A DNA stretch of 64,000 nt, taken from NCBI RefSeq assembly GCF_921293095.1, contig NC_060246.1:14526001-14590000 (forward strand). Reading direction: 5' to 3'. Positions 49,889 through 62,689 of the stretch are shown piece by piece. The DNA is from Ischnura elegans (Eukaryota > Arthropoda > Insecta > Odonata > Coenagrionidae). Position numbers and translations under genes: made by a program. The first letter of the stretch is position 1; every line of letters starts with the position of its first letter. The notes under the pieces were generated by a model. The model was given only the letters and a program-made list of their open reading frames with translations. It searched no databases and had not been told where the DNA came from.

Positions 49889-51498
49889 CTGGAGGCAAAC
49901 AAATTCCTTAGCACATTCAACAATAATAAGTAACCGCTAACATTTAAAATTGAATCTGACAAAATTATTATGGATGATAATTTGAAACAGTTTGTTTCCT
50001 ATTTCAGCTAAATGACTGTGTAAATGTAGCAGTTTACAATGATATAATTAACATATTACTGTGCGGAAGAATTTTATATCAATCCCTTCAATAAATTGGG
50101 AACTGAGCTTTAAAAACAGATTATCTTGCTTAAGAAATCTTTCGAAGGAATTACTTCCAGACAATGTGGACTGTTCCTCATTCTACTTGACAGAAAAAAT
50201 AAAACTTTTCAAATTAATACAGAAGAGCACTTAATGCAAGTTAGCAATCATATAAAATTTGAACTACAGTCAAACCGCTGCATAAAAAAAACTCTATTTA
50301 ATGCCACTTCATGAAGACAAGCAAAATTTTACAAATATGTTTTATTATTCCTAAATACCATCCCCGATAATATTATTCCCAAATTGTACAGAAGAGAAAA
50401 CAACATAGTTGAAATTATTCATTGATGATGACAGATTAGGAGTGTGGATAAAAAAATTAGCTTCATTACATTCCTATTCAAATTTCTAAAAGATTTAAAA
50501 CAGTTAATAAAGTAAAATCATAAAGATTTGGTCAAAAAAGACCTTTCACTATTTGCCTCTGCACTGGTAAAGGAAGCCAGCACTAGAAGGGTTAATGTCA
50601 GTTACTGCTCACTTCTGCCTTTTAAGTTCCTATGGACATTTCTATACTTTTTAGAAAATGTGAAAAAGGCTGCCATGAACTTCCCCTGTAATGCCTCAAA
50701 ACATACATTTTATTTAACTTTCATGGACAAGTTTCCAACAAATACTTATATTGAAAAGGGTAGAATCAGATTGAAAGTGAACAAATAGGGGGATAATAAG
50801 GGTATCGACTATGGTCATATCAAATTCCTTCATGCTCACAAAACTTCCAAATCTCAAAACTGAATTGATCGCATAGACAGTGAGCCTGTGTGATATTCGC
50901 AAGACAAATGCGCACTCAGCTCTTACGAAAACCCTACTATTTGAGAAATTAAATTACGATTCCAACTACATTTTTAAAAATATCTGCCAAAACCAATGAT
51001 TAAGAGCAACTTCATTCTAGTAGTGAATACAAATTAACATTGAGTTACTCATACTTCATCTATGAAACAACTTCCACCATAAAACTGTTAGTAAGCAAAC
51101 TTATTTTTCACACACCTTGAAATCAAATTCCAAAGCAAAAAATTTTGAAAATATGCAATCAAGTACGTTCACAAGTCTCGGAAGGGGAGAAAACAATGCA
51201 AATGTGATTATTTCCCAACAAATAATCCATAGGAAAAATATAAAATGCTGTTAATCCAATATTGCCCTTCAGACTTAAAAATCTACATTAGTATTAATAT
51301 GCAATTCAAAGGATGCAAGGAGTGAGATGGGATGATAGGGATCTCTCAGAAGGTAAGGATGGAATTGGATGGTTTTGAGAGATTTGGGCCGATGGATGGA
51401 GTGTGATGTGGGAATATGGATGGAATGTGATACTCTGACGTGGGAGTGGGATAAGAGCGTGAGAGTGAGTGAGGGGGGATTGGGAGGCATCGTCGCAC
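49889..51498 (-). other. crol: crol intron 3 (1.6 kb)
   Basis: AT-rich intron with nothing recognisable apart from C/T-rich sense-strand sequence with ATCCC/TCCCA-type repeats near 51320-51480, next to exon 3. If the inner donor is used, the intron begins at 51561. Confidence 0.7.
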
Positions 51499-51829
51499 CT
51501 CCGCTGGATCCAGGGGCCCGCTCTGTCGTGCAAGTAGACTTGTCCATGCGACCGTCCCCACCTTTTGGGTCTACAACAACTGGAACCTCAAGGTGTGTGG
51601 CAGGGACTGAGGCACCAGGGTGGTTCGACCCACCATCGGAGCCCCCCACCATCTGTTGTTGCGCGGGAGACTGGACCAGAGCCATTGTCGCGCCCTGCGG
51701 GATGTGGTGGTGCCTTTGGTGGTGGTGGGCGGAATGGCCACCCTCTTGGTGGTGCGCATGCAGCTGTTGTTGCTGCTGCTGCTGTTGTTGTTGTTGCTGC
51801 TCGCGGATGTCATTTGGGGGTTTATTGGC
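51499..51829 (-). CDS. crol: crol exon 3 (poly-Q/His-rich)
   Basis: The acceptor CCCTCCGCAG precedes 51829; phase 0 in, phase 1 out. The translation runs ANKPPNDIRE, then 12 glutamines encoded by mixed CAG/CAA, a His-rich stretch (HAHHQEGGHSAHHHQRHHH), then IPQGATMALVQSPAQQQMVG and VPATHLEVPVVVDPK. Two donors fit the phase of exon 4: AAAAG-GTGGGG after 51562 and GCGGAG-GTGCGA after 51499. The inner one is slightly closer to consensus; the outer adds 21 residues (GGDGRMDKSTCTTERAPGSSG). The exon is GC- and CpG-rich amid AT-rich introns. The long plus-strand frames here are antisense shadows. Likely a disordered regulatory region. Confidence 0.78.
51765..51806 (-). repeat. crol: Mixed CAG/CAA glutamine repeat within crol exon 3
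   Basis: An imperfect trinucleotide tract with alternating CAG and CAA blocks encoding 12 consecutive glutamines. Interruption by CAA lowers slippage compared with a pure CAG tract, but length polymorphism is still plausible. Confidence 0.85.
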
Positions 51830-54245
51830 CTGCGGAGGGAGGAGAAAATCCACACCCTTAAAGAGGGCGGAAGGGCACTTGCTTTAGGCTATACATTTGA
51901 GAACAGAGGGAAAAACAAATTAAAGGAACAAATTCCACGTGAAGAATCATCCTCAGTGGGAGCATGCTTTCCAATAATATGAAAAATACATAAACAATCG
52001 CACACCAAGAATTGTCCTTAAAAATCTGTGAGAAATCTTAACAACCTCTACATACTAACCGAGGGTGCAACCAAATTGTTTGACGCTATAGCAAAGTCCA
52101 TAATACGAAGGCTGCAGAATAAACAGCCCCTCCAACCGAGACAATTGGGAATTCCATTTCCCTGCAATATTTTGTGCACTCGAATTTTTAAAATGGAGGC
52201 CTTGAAATATTTCAATGAAAAAAATTTAAACATGAAATGCATATATATTACTGTTCTAAGAGCCTTAACCAATGATATTTCATGGGATATTTCTTAGTCA
52301 AACAGAGAAGAAGAAACTCTAATTCACAGAAATATGTCATCACTTTGCTATTCCCATGTCAACTTCGATCAATGACAAAAAAAATCTTCTTCACATACAC
52401 AAATGCCATCAGTATGAAAAAATAACACATTTTTTTCCTCAAAAGTTTTTATCAACTGCACTTGGACATTTCTCATTGCCTACATTGTGTGGGAAAGAAA
52501 TATACAAAAGAAGAATTAAAAGACACAGAGAAATTCATTTTACAGCCAAAACAGAAGTGTTAATTTAAAAAAATTGAAATTGATAGCAATAGTATACATG
52601 TAATTCACTCCGGCTACCAGTTATTCCTCAAACAATAACCAATTCCCCATTCTGTTTCACTGGTTAGATCATAATGATCCTCCAAAATTAAATCTCATCA
52701 CCTGAGTATATACACATCACCCCGATCTCAGGTCAGAATGTTTCAGCAACACATGTGAGCAGTGGTAAATATGACCAATACATGGGGGCATTGAATTTCA
52801 CTTGAAGTAAGACACATTTGTTAAACATTTAGATGATTACCCCAAACTAAATCAGCGAAGATACGAGTACTCAGGTGGATAGAACACAGCAGCTGAACAG
52901 GTTATGCACTCTCTCTCCGCTGAAACAACTTGAGAGAGAATTGTTCCTAGTCAAATGCAACTTGGAAATGAGTTTTCAGGAATGATATATTCACATACTC
53001 TGCAACATTAATTTTGTCTTAATGTTATGTCCCTCCTGATGCTGAAGACAATGCCAGCAAAATTATGACAATAATATGGTTTAACTGAAATGTGAGATTA
53101 TGGTTAGATATTTCAAATTTTCGATTCTAAGCTAATTGATGGAGCACCAGCATCCCCACTGCCTCATTAGTGCAGCTATTATTCCATTGCAAGATCTTTC
53201 AGCCTTAAATACAAAACGACAAGCAGATTTCCCACCAAACAATGACCACACACATCAGAATATTATACATACTATCCAGCACTTTCCTCCTACAGATACA
53301 TCCTGATATTGAGGTGAATGAAATAAAACGTAGAATTCTGTGTCACTAAATTGACAAACAGGAAGTCTAAATATTTTTTTCAGTTACAAAATTCCAAGGA
53401 GAAAATGATCCATCAACAAACCTAAAATGTCACACTATAATCTGGCATATCCTCACTACACCTAATTAGTCAATCTTCACTGAAACACCAGATAAAAACT
53501 GGATAGATGCTACAGCTGTAACGAGTAAATTTCTGGGTAAGGGAGTTGATTACGGGAAGCTGGATTTCACTCCTGATTTCAGAGAAAAAGATTAATTATG
53601 TGCAACACATGGCTAAGAAATTTTATAAAGCAAGGACACATCCAGGAGTATACTTTTGGGGAGACAGAGTTGATGAAGAATAAATTTTAAGGGCAGAGAT
53701 TTATGCACCTTTGACTTACAGCCCTTAATTAAGTATCAGCTAAGAATGTTAAAAATAAAACTAAACTGCGGTAGGCACTCCTCAAATCCTAAGAAGATTA
53801 ATCCTAGCAGATGCCACAAGTAAATTGAAATTGATTGGTTTCTAAATAAATCAATGGAAAAGAGCTGTGTTTTTTCAACAATTTTATGGCTCAGAGGCAC
53901 AAAGCATTAACCATGCTTACATTTAACAATGGGAGGGGAAGAAAACTATAAACCTGTGGCAAGTAAAGGAAAAATGAAATTCTTGGGTAGGATCAGTGAC
54001 TAGAATAGCCTATTGGGAAGAATGGAGTGTTCCAAATTCCTGAGGTACTCCTTCACAAAATTTTGAAAAAATACATGAAAGGCATCTAATGCGGCTAATT
54101 CCCTTGTACAATAACCATTGATTTTCCATGCTTTAATTTGGTACAGAGCCTTCAACTTTTCAAATTTTTGTCAAGGTTAGGGTGAGGGAGGACACCTGAA
54201 ATCCCTTTCTATTAGGGAGAGGGGAAGTCTACTCTGAGCAGCATA

Positions 54246-54571
54246 GCTATAACCATGGTCCTTGTATACTGGTTGCTAATCTTCCGACATATTCTGGCTC
54301 GGGAGTGTTGCCTGAGATTCCGCTTTTACCCCTCAAACACAACTCTGGGCACAGTGTGCTGTCACTAGGGGAAATATGGAACTAACTGTGCTGTCGAAAG
54401 CATATACCACCGCCGACAGTGCAGTTAGTTCTATATTTCCCCTAGTGGCAGCGCGACTGTGCCCAGAGTTGTGTTTGAGGGGAGGCGTTTGAGGGGTGAA
54501 AGCAGAATCTCAGGCAACACTTCCGAGCCGGAGATTATCAACCAGTATATAAGGGCCATGGCTATAACCAT
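54246..54571. mobile_element. Long fold-back element with 11-bp flanking direct repeat
   Basis: Left arm about 54248-54396 and right arm about 54414-54566 are reverse complements with a few indels, around a 17-bp loop. The 11-mer GCTATAACCAT occurs at both borders (54246-54256 and 54561-54571), which may be a target duplication of the 9-11 bp class (Mutator-like or FoldBack-like), although it overlaps the inverted repeat, so the assignment is uncertain. There is no coding capacity. Transcribed as part of the crol pre-mRNA, it would fold into a hairpin of about 150 bp. Confidence 0.7.
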
Positions 54572-55140
54572 CGGAGCAGCAAGAGCCCATGGGGGTGGGG
54601 GCAGCACAAACACTCTGCTGCCCCACACCTTCTACAATTGGATATGACAGCCAAAATAAAATTAGCTGCACGTCACAGGAAAGATAAACTAGCTTCCCTT
54701 ATCTCTGGTCGAGTCACACTCGAGTGACGCCCGCAACCATTTTTCCAATGGCAACCAACCTATAAAGATTAATTTAGAGTATGTAGAGATCTGGGGGCTC
54801 CACTGACTAGTAAATGTTTCCAAGTTTCTAATAATGCTGAGTATCCAAGTCTCTAATGAGAAAACATCAAACAATAAATTTAAATCAAAATTCTAGGTTT
54901 TCAATACTTATGTTTTAAAATCTTCCAGGACACTTCATTGCATCATAAGTTATACATATCGTTCAAGTTCAACCCATATCATGACACAGAAAATCCATTT
55001 CACAAGAAAAATATATAATGAATTTAAATTTCATAAATAGTTATAAAGTATGTATCTAAAATAAGCATTGAACGGCAAAGTTGCAGCCCAATTCAGTTAA
55101 AATTTAACTTATTACAAGAGAAATTCTTTTGTGAGCAAAA

Positions 55141-55309
55141 AATGACATCTTCGTTCATGATGCTGTCCATTGATTGCGTGTTGCATTTGCTTTCTATCAT
55201 GAAATATTTATTTATACTTAAATAAATAACATCTTTGTTCACGATGCCAGTCATTGACTGCTGCCATGTTGGTTGCTTCCAAATATGAAATATTTATCTA
55301 CACTTAGAT
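55141..55309. repeat. Diverged 84-bp tandem duplication
   Basis: Two adjacent copies (55141-55224 and 55225-55309) share the order AATGACATCTTCGTTCATGATGC / AATAACATCTTTGTTCACGATGC and GAAATATTTATTTATACTTA / GAAATATTTATCTACACTTA with scattered differences. An old local duplication with no evident function. Confidence 0.75.
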
Positions 55310-58009
55310 ATTCCATACTTATTCTAGAAGTTCGTGAATTATTCACAGATATTTCTCAGTACTGAAAACTCGAGAATAACTCTTTGATGGCTGTTTTAAT
55401 CGGGTCTGTGGACACCCTATTGTTCTATTGCATCCCTAATTAAAGACTTTTACACGAGGAAAAGCACACAGAAGGATTCCCGTTTACCTCAATTCAACTG
55501 AACCACTACCTTCACGGTAATGCAAGTCTTCACAATGTCAAATTGCCAATGTTTAAACTTTTTCGCAACCTCATGATAACATTCTTTCAGGCAGCAGGCA
55601 GAAGTGATGGGAAGGGAAGGAACAACAACATTCAAAATAATAAGGAGAATATAATTTTGAGTTTTTTATAAATTCATTGTTTGAGACAATTACCTATACT
55701 GCCGAAGAGAAGATGGTAAAAATAAAACTTTTGCAATATCTCCAGATATGGCATGGCCCGACAATATATTTTAGCCGTATATTTATTTTCATATAAAATT
55801 TTAATATTTTTCACAAGAATTCATAATCAAACATGAAAAGGCAACCAAAAAAATCAGTGGCAAGCCCAAAAAGTAGGCTAAGGCATTCAAAGGGCTTTTT
55901 TCTATGGATGTTGCATTTCCATTGATCTTTTGCTCCAAATAAAGTTTTTAACAAAGCATTAGTAAAGGCATTACAGAAAATCCAAGTTTTTCACACCCAT
56001 AAACCTGTGACCCAAATAAGTAAGTGCTGAGGACAAGCATTCATTAGTCAGGAATTCAATACAAGCACGTATTATTATTAAAAACAAACAAGCCCACTCA
56101 CTATTTTGTGAAGCTGGGATTCAAATACGCAAATGGTAAAATTCATTATTTTGTTAATTTAATAAGCATACCTCAACAAATGCATGACTAGGAGCTCAAT
56201 AAAATTAAAAATTACAAAAAAGGAATTATTTATCACACCTTATAAAATTACAAATATATTTTAATTCCTTCTCAAGTTTCCCCTAGGATCAGCTCATTAA
56301 TAATTCAAATAATACCCATAATAGGCTATAAACTGGTTAAGGTAGGTTTATATGGAGCAATTTACTAATCATTCTGGCTACTCATCCAATTCCCACTCTT
56401 TGCATTCCTTTCTTCAGTTGGCCATAGGGACCATTACTCTTAATTTTGCCTTTGAACCCCATTCCATTCCTCCCCTTGCCAACATCCTATGGCTTATATT
56501 ATGGCTTCCAGTACACTCAGAAGATTTGTTTTTGACTTACCATCCCACGAGACTTCATCAGGAACCATAATTTTGCTCATGCACTATCTCATTGATCATC
56601 AAAGTTAAATATGTACTGTGAAATATTCTACTCATCAAGAACTTGTTTGGCACATATTGGTATTTTGTTTGTGATCAATCTTGGTAACTAAGTTGCAAAA
56701 CCTCAAGGATACCAAAGGGTTTTGACTACATATTCCAAAAACATGATAATAATATAATGGTTAAGAATAATGTAATGCAATGTTAGGTCACCTGATTTAT
56801 CTAATAACACTAATATTACTATAAGGTAGTCTAAATTTCATTGAAATACATTAAAAAGCTAATCAAATTCATATCTATTTTGCAAATGAAATTCATCCCA
56901 CAGTGGAATTTTAGCCTTCACAACATTGACAAATGTAAACTATCACTGGAATATCACTGATGCAAAAAACCTCAGCAAAAGTCTTTGCCAGCCCAAAACA
57001 ACTATGGAAAACGAGGCAAAATATAGTGGCAACTGGTGCAGAACATAAGCGCTGCCACTTTCTACATTGGACCTCCTAACTCCTCTCCCACAATGGACTT
57101 CGAAGAAATGTAGCCACTAGTGACAAAGAGTAGACACCGAAAACAAAAATCCCAAACTTTGCATCCACACACCAATCTAACTAGCACGTCTTCTTGATAA
57201 AAGAACTTAGTTTTGCAATAAAATTGCTGCGGAGGCTTCTGCGGTGATTAATCCGAAAACCAATCATCGACTTGGTTTTGTTTCAAGAGGCATTCAAGAT
57301 GCCTAATTAATCCACAGAACAATTAACTAGCCACCAACAATTTTGCGTTACGAGGAGTCAAAGTGTATCCAGTGCTGTCGCCAAATTGCCAAAACAAAAT
57401 TTTGCCTCCACTAGGATTTTGTGGACAGAACACAGTTTACATAAGAATGATAGCACGTGAATGTGCAAAACCGTGTTTTCTACCCAATGAGGGGAATCCC
57501 TGCCAATTCTCGTCGGCTGTGACCTTGCCAGCACCAGCTGCTATAATGAGCGTGCTACTCCTCAAACAGGAGAATTATAAAGACTTTACATATGTACTAT
57601 TTATAAGTCAAAAAAGTATCCCCAAAAATGGAGTGGCACCACACCTAAACAAAATTAGATTTTCTTTATTGCTCTATTAATGCGTAGGTCACAAACATGA
57701 ACTTTTTTATTAGTGCAATGTGAAAGTGAGGAAATGAGCTCGAGAGTAAGCATATATCTCATTCAACAATTCTCAGATTAGAGCAAAACAGCAGCATTAC
57801 TTTCTCACGACATAATTTGGGAAGTTCATAGTAAATACAGGCAGTGAGGAGCATTACAGAGGAATAAGCAAATTTTCCCACAGTTCAAAGACTCGCAAAC
57901 ACATTGCCCGGCCATGCCTCCTCTATTAATACATCCTTGAGAATCCTCATTTGAATATCCAAAAACCAGTTTTAAAAAAAATTTCCTTGCTTCTACCTCT
58001 GGAGTGTAC

Positions 58010-58800
58010 ATTAGGCTGGTCCTTATTTTAAAAGTTTTTGAATTTCTTTCGGGACGCCCCACAGATTTACTCCATTTGGTAGAAAATAAGCGTGAAAAGT
58101 ATTTTTGCAATCGGGTACCGGGAAAATATGCTGCATCACACATTAAGTTTGAAATTTTGGTATATTTAGCTGTTTTTCGGACAAAACTGAAGATGCTGTC
58201 ACTCTCTGATTAATCTATCACATCACTTTTTTTACAACAACTCTTAAGACATTTGTAGTGTATCACCTCAAATATCTTTGATTTCTACCCTTTGGTTCCC
58301 TGAATATCGCACCTAGAGCGATCGCCCAACACCCCAGAGGGACATTTTGGGTTATACGCAGGTTGCATACACTCAATTTCGTTGATCATTCTCACCCATC
58401 GTAAAAAATCTTTAAAATCGTAAAAAAATCTCTTGAATTTTTTAGATAAACTTTAAACTTCATCAGTATAACCTTGAATGCTGTATTTATCAACATTTAT
58501 TGCCAAAATGGGCGAGTAGTTGGGCTTAGAGATTTATTCTCCATGGGTGCTTCAATTTAAATTCAGCCTGAATGTTTGCAAAATCTTTAACTTTGGGGCC
58601 CAGGTGGCGCTGATCAATAATATCCAATTTTGAGAAATTTCGGATCCAAGCCCCTGATGTAAGTTGGCAACTTTCCTGCAGAGGGCATATTTGATCCTGA
58701 AAGTATCATTTTTTGGACAAATTTTCGTATTCAAAAAAGTAGAAAGTATAGTGGAGCAGGTCAGATTTCTTTGGTCCCATCTCAATTCTCATTCCAGGGG
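58010..58800. repeat. Probable dispersed repeat, unclassified
   Basis: About 0.8 kb with more CpGs and a different texture from the surrounding intron, starting near TTAGGCTGGTCCTTATTTTA and including TTTCGGGACGCCCC. Open frames on both strands are short. The character suggests an inserted mobile sequence. No terminal repeats or protein family were recognised, so this rests on composition alone. Confidence 0.3.
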
Positions 58801-61800
58801 TGGTTCAAGTAGGACGAGTGTAAGGATCAGGAAGGTGACGACTGGAAGAGCGTGGGATGGACACTGCATAAACATCACCAACCAGAAAAATTAATTGGAG
58901 GAATTGAAAGGCAGAAAATTATTCTTACGAGAAAGTGTGCAACCATTTCTAGTTACAGCATGAATTGGAAACTTCCACTAAGTCGATATTGTAAATCAGT
59001 GGCCCAGTAAAGTTTTGATCAGATGAAATTTTTCAATCAAAACAATAAAATCTGTATCTCATAAATTTCTTAATATTCGGAGATACAGTCATTAGAAAAA
59101 TTAATTCCACCAACAACCATGCCACCTCATTTCCATCCTAAAAATGTCCTGACAATGGGAAATCTTAAATGAAGTCATGTTCTTATGCATAATTCACTAC
59201 AAACCACATTGAAAAAACAGATCATACACTTCAATGTGTAGATTCTAAATTACAATTGTGTGCTATGCAAAAATTGTTCTGAGTCATTCAAGATGATTTC
59301 TAAATAAAGATATGCTTGTGATTATGAAAATTTGCAGATAGGCCTGTCACACTAAGAAAATTTTCTATAATTTTCCCTTAGAACAGATGATCTTCTGAGC
59401 CTTCAGCAAGCTCTTTCCTAGAAAATATGTTGTTTAGAGTGAGATCTGTATGAATTAACCCCCTAGGACATGTGGTGGGGGTGTGACATTGAGGCTGCTA
59501 GCAGAGCTTCCAGGAGTGGAGCCCCACACCCCAAGCCTGCATGATTTATTTTTTTATCTGAGACAGTACACAAAGTTGAATTTTTCTCACTTTACCTCTT
59601 TGCATTATATTAAGTAATAAAGAAATTAATAATAACAATAATAATAATTTAAATAAATAAAGGGTAAAACAAATTTATAGAATATACATTACTTTTAATG
59701 GCATTTAGCTAAACTATACAATGAACCAAAAGTTTTGTCTTCAATAAACTCAGAAACATCCATTAATAATGAGCAGCAACCAGATAAGAATATATCTTAT
59801 GGTATTATTATGAAATTTCAATTCTTAATAAAAATATTTTAATTAAAATTATAAAATATAAAATTACTGACCATCCAGAAATTAAAAAAATAATCCCAAA
59901 ACTGATCAACATATTAAGGGAAATCAAATGTATATGTTAGCTGATAGTATCAGTACCTAAAAAGATATGCAAGATAGCTCAGGGTGTTGGCTGCTAGAGA
60001 TTGTATAAGCCATCCAGAAAAAAATTAGTACCAAATGAATAGGTTTATGTAAAAAAAATTCCGAACAAATACTCCAACTCCATTAGAGATTATTCCATTT
60101 TACAGCGAGAAGAGCACTTTAAGAAAAGGAGTTAAGTGAAAAAATTTAAAGAACTAACAAGATGAAAAAAACACCAAAATTTATTAACAAAAAAAGTAAT
60201 CAGTAATTTTGGTTCCTACTGGCATCAGCCATTTCAAGGGTTAAAATTTCGTTACACACCAGGGTTAAAATGTTCCCCAGCCTGTGTAATTATGAAGATA
60301 GTACATCTTATACTTCACATCTACGCTAAATTTCAAAGAGGAACTAATTAGGTCACAACTAAATATTGAGTTCAGCAAAACAGCTTAGGGTTGGAGTCAA
60401 ATAAAGGGATTCTCTTACGATTTGATTACTTGACATTAGAAAATCATAGCAAACTTGTAATGAATATGAAAGAATGGCTTTCAAGTTAGATTTTTATGCC
60501 ATAATAGATGTTTATTCACCAAAAAGAGTACTTTCCAGAAAGGCTCGCTCATGAATAGGGAACACTTTGGTACCAGATGATAATTGAAGAATTCTCCGGC
60601 TGAAATGCTGGCAGTATGAGTGGAAAAGATTTTATACATTGAAAAGACAATAAAAAGGGACAGTAGTTGTTAAATGTATCAAAATTTCCCAGAATGACAT
60701 TTAGAAATAAACTGGAAAAGCCAAACCACATTGCTAAAAATATGAAAATTCCTGATATTGTTAAAGAATAATGTTGGAGTGGGGGACATCATGTTTTGTT
60801 AGATGATTAAGTATTTTTTTGAAGATGCATGAGAAGAGAATACAGGGATGATGAAACAGGCCAAGAGGACAATATGTTAACAATGAAATTATTAATCAAC
60901 ATCCCAGAGATAAAAATAAGAAATAAAAATCAACTCTGAGGCTGATATGCAATTGGAGGTTTTTCGTACGTGAGGTGTGAAGACGGTTCACCCAGGAATT
61001 AAATCCACAATTCCTCAAACAGAAGCCAAGTGCTCCCCAGCTTTCCTCCTCCCTACACACAAGTGCACCCACAAGGCTGATACAACACTCAAATACAAAA
61101 TAAAAATAGCATAATGGCCCACAAATTAATTTTCAAACATTAATCTTACTCCAAAACTTACTGAAATGGGCTTCTAAATTATTTCGCACCAAACATTTAC
61201 TTACAATATAAATTAGTATATATATATTGCACGCAAGTGCATTTCCAGAAATTTCTATACTGCCTCATTTCTCTTTGTTTTATCTTTATTCACTTCTACG
61301 AATAGTCCTATGCAGAGAACACTACAGAGTAGAGATCATGGCCTTGAAAACAATTTTCTTTTCTCAAAAAATCTTAATTTAGAATTTGATAACCAAAAGT
61401 TCTTTATCCCAAACTGAATATTAACAAATCTCAAGTAAATGACATCTATTGAGATCATATACCTCAACAACTTATCATGAACATTTTCTCTCAAAACTAC
61501 CCAACTTTACATTTTTCATTTTACTATACAGATTAGAATTACAGATACAGAAAGGCCCTAGGCATCACTAACTTTGCAAAGATCATCATAAAAGCAATGA
61601 CAATGCATTCATAAAAAATATTCCTATTTACTTCCAAAGCAATAACTTATGTCAACCACAGTCCCTCTTATTTGAAGAAAGTCATCCAAAAATGCAAGGA
61701 AGCTACATGAGCACATTAATCTTCTTTGGATATTAACACATAAAATACAATTGAGACTCAAAAAGCAACACCTTCAATAAGGCATGAGATGACTACCTAT

Positions 61801-62287
61801 GAAATCTAAAACGGACATCAGCCATAAACTTGATATTTTACACACCTTTACAGGATGAGACACAACATTTTAGTTTTGGAATACCTACTACACAAGAATA
61901 ATTGCTCAATAATGAGAACATTTGGTACTCAAAAGGGATAAAAAGGAAGGTTAGATGTTAATAGGCACAGAAATGAAAAAACACAACATGTTAGTGCTCG
62001 AGAATTAAATTATCTGCAGGAGAAATGATAGCAATATAGACTGCAAGGAAAAAGAACGATGAAAACATGTACTGTGGAAAGAACTGCAGCCTTCGTGATA
62101 TGAAGGTGGCAAAAAATTCTTAACGTGCCCCCATTCTAAGGCAACTACATAATTCCATTTCGCTATTAAATTATTTTGGGCTTTGTTAAAAGAGAACAGA
62201 TGACAAAAACCAACACCATTTATCAGTAGCCACCCAGATGAGTCTGAGATATAGAAGGAAAAAAAACAATTTATTGTGCATTTTTAC

Positions 62288-62434
62288 CCTAGGAGCCCCA
62301 TATACAGGGACTTGAGGAACAGGCCCAGGAAAAAGATTCGTCAACACCCAGTATTTGGCTACATTGGAAAGTGCCACCGCTGATCCCACACGTAAATCTG
62401 TGGCACTTTCAGTACGAGGCCGCACTGACGACTC
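62288..62434 (-). CDS. crol: crol exon 2 (block ATDLRVGSAVALSNVAKYWV)
   Basis: The acceptor CTTTTACAG precedes 62434 and the donor AGG-GTAAAA follows 62288; both phases are 0. The 49 residues start ESSVRPRTESATDLRVGSAV and end LFPGPVPQVPVYGAPR. The non-repetitive, hydrophobic-balanced sequence differs from the low-complexity exons 3-5 and looks like a conserved motif. Fly Crol as I know it starts closer to the fingers, so this block may belong to a longer insect isoform. The N-terminal placement is supported by phase continuity with exon 1 and exon 3. Function unknown. Confidence 0.82.
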
Positions 62435-62638
62435 CTGTAAAAGAGTCTTCAGTTTTAGTAAGAACAACTTAAGTCGAAATTATTCCTAAAATAAACAAAA
62501 ATAAACGAAAATTATAATGTAAAAGGAAACCAAAACTAAATACAGAAAATAAACTGCTCCTATAGACTGCGTTTTCCGAGAGAAAATAAATAACACAAAA
62601 AATGCCCTTTACTAAACATCTTAACATTCAGAACGTAC

Positions 62639-62689
62639 CTCCGTCGATTCGCTGGATGGCGGTGGTAAAGCATGCTGTTCAGCATTCAT
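62639..62689 (-). CDS. crol: crol exon 1, start codon exon (MNAEQHALPPPSSESTE)
   Basis: This 51-nt exon encodes 17 residues and ends in phase 0 at a good donor, GAG-GTACGT (62638-62633), matching exon 2. The ATG (62689-62687) has a purine at -3 (AAGCCATG), and an in-frame TAA lies 8 codons upstream in the contiguous genomic sequence, so no longer N-terminus is possible without an upstream splice. Too short for ordinary ORF screening, it was found from the need for a start in phase with exon 2. Its 5' side is probably spliced from the exon near 63454, but no strong acceptor was identified. Confidence 0.8.

Larger units (their letters stand above)
51830..62287 (-). other. crol: crol intron 2 (10.5 kb)
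   Basis: AT-rich and CpG-poor. It holds a fold-back element (54246-54571), an 84-bp tandem duplication (55141-55309) and a probable repeat (58010-58800). 51900-54240, 55320-58000 and 58900-62280 show nothing recognisable beyond short A/T or (AAT)n runs (near 59625-59650) and a GC-richer patch near 59480-59550 that may be an old repeat. No extra crol exon was recognised, and exons 2 and 3 join in phase without one. Confidence 0.75.

Noticed and set aside
51369..51982. Plus-strand frames over crol exon 3, including a Cys- or Leu-run protein
   Set aside because: Antisense reading of the glutamine CAG/CAA tract produces Cys, Leu or Val runs; the minus strand has the splice-consistent exon.
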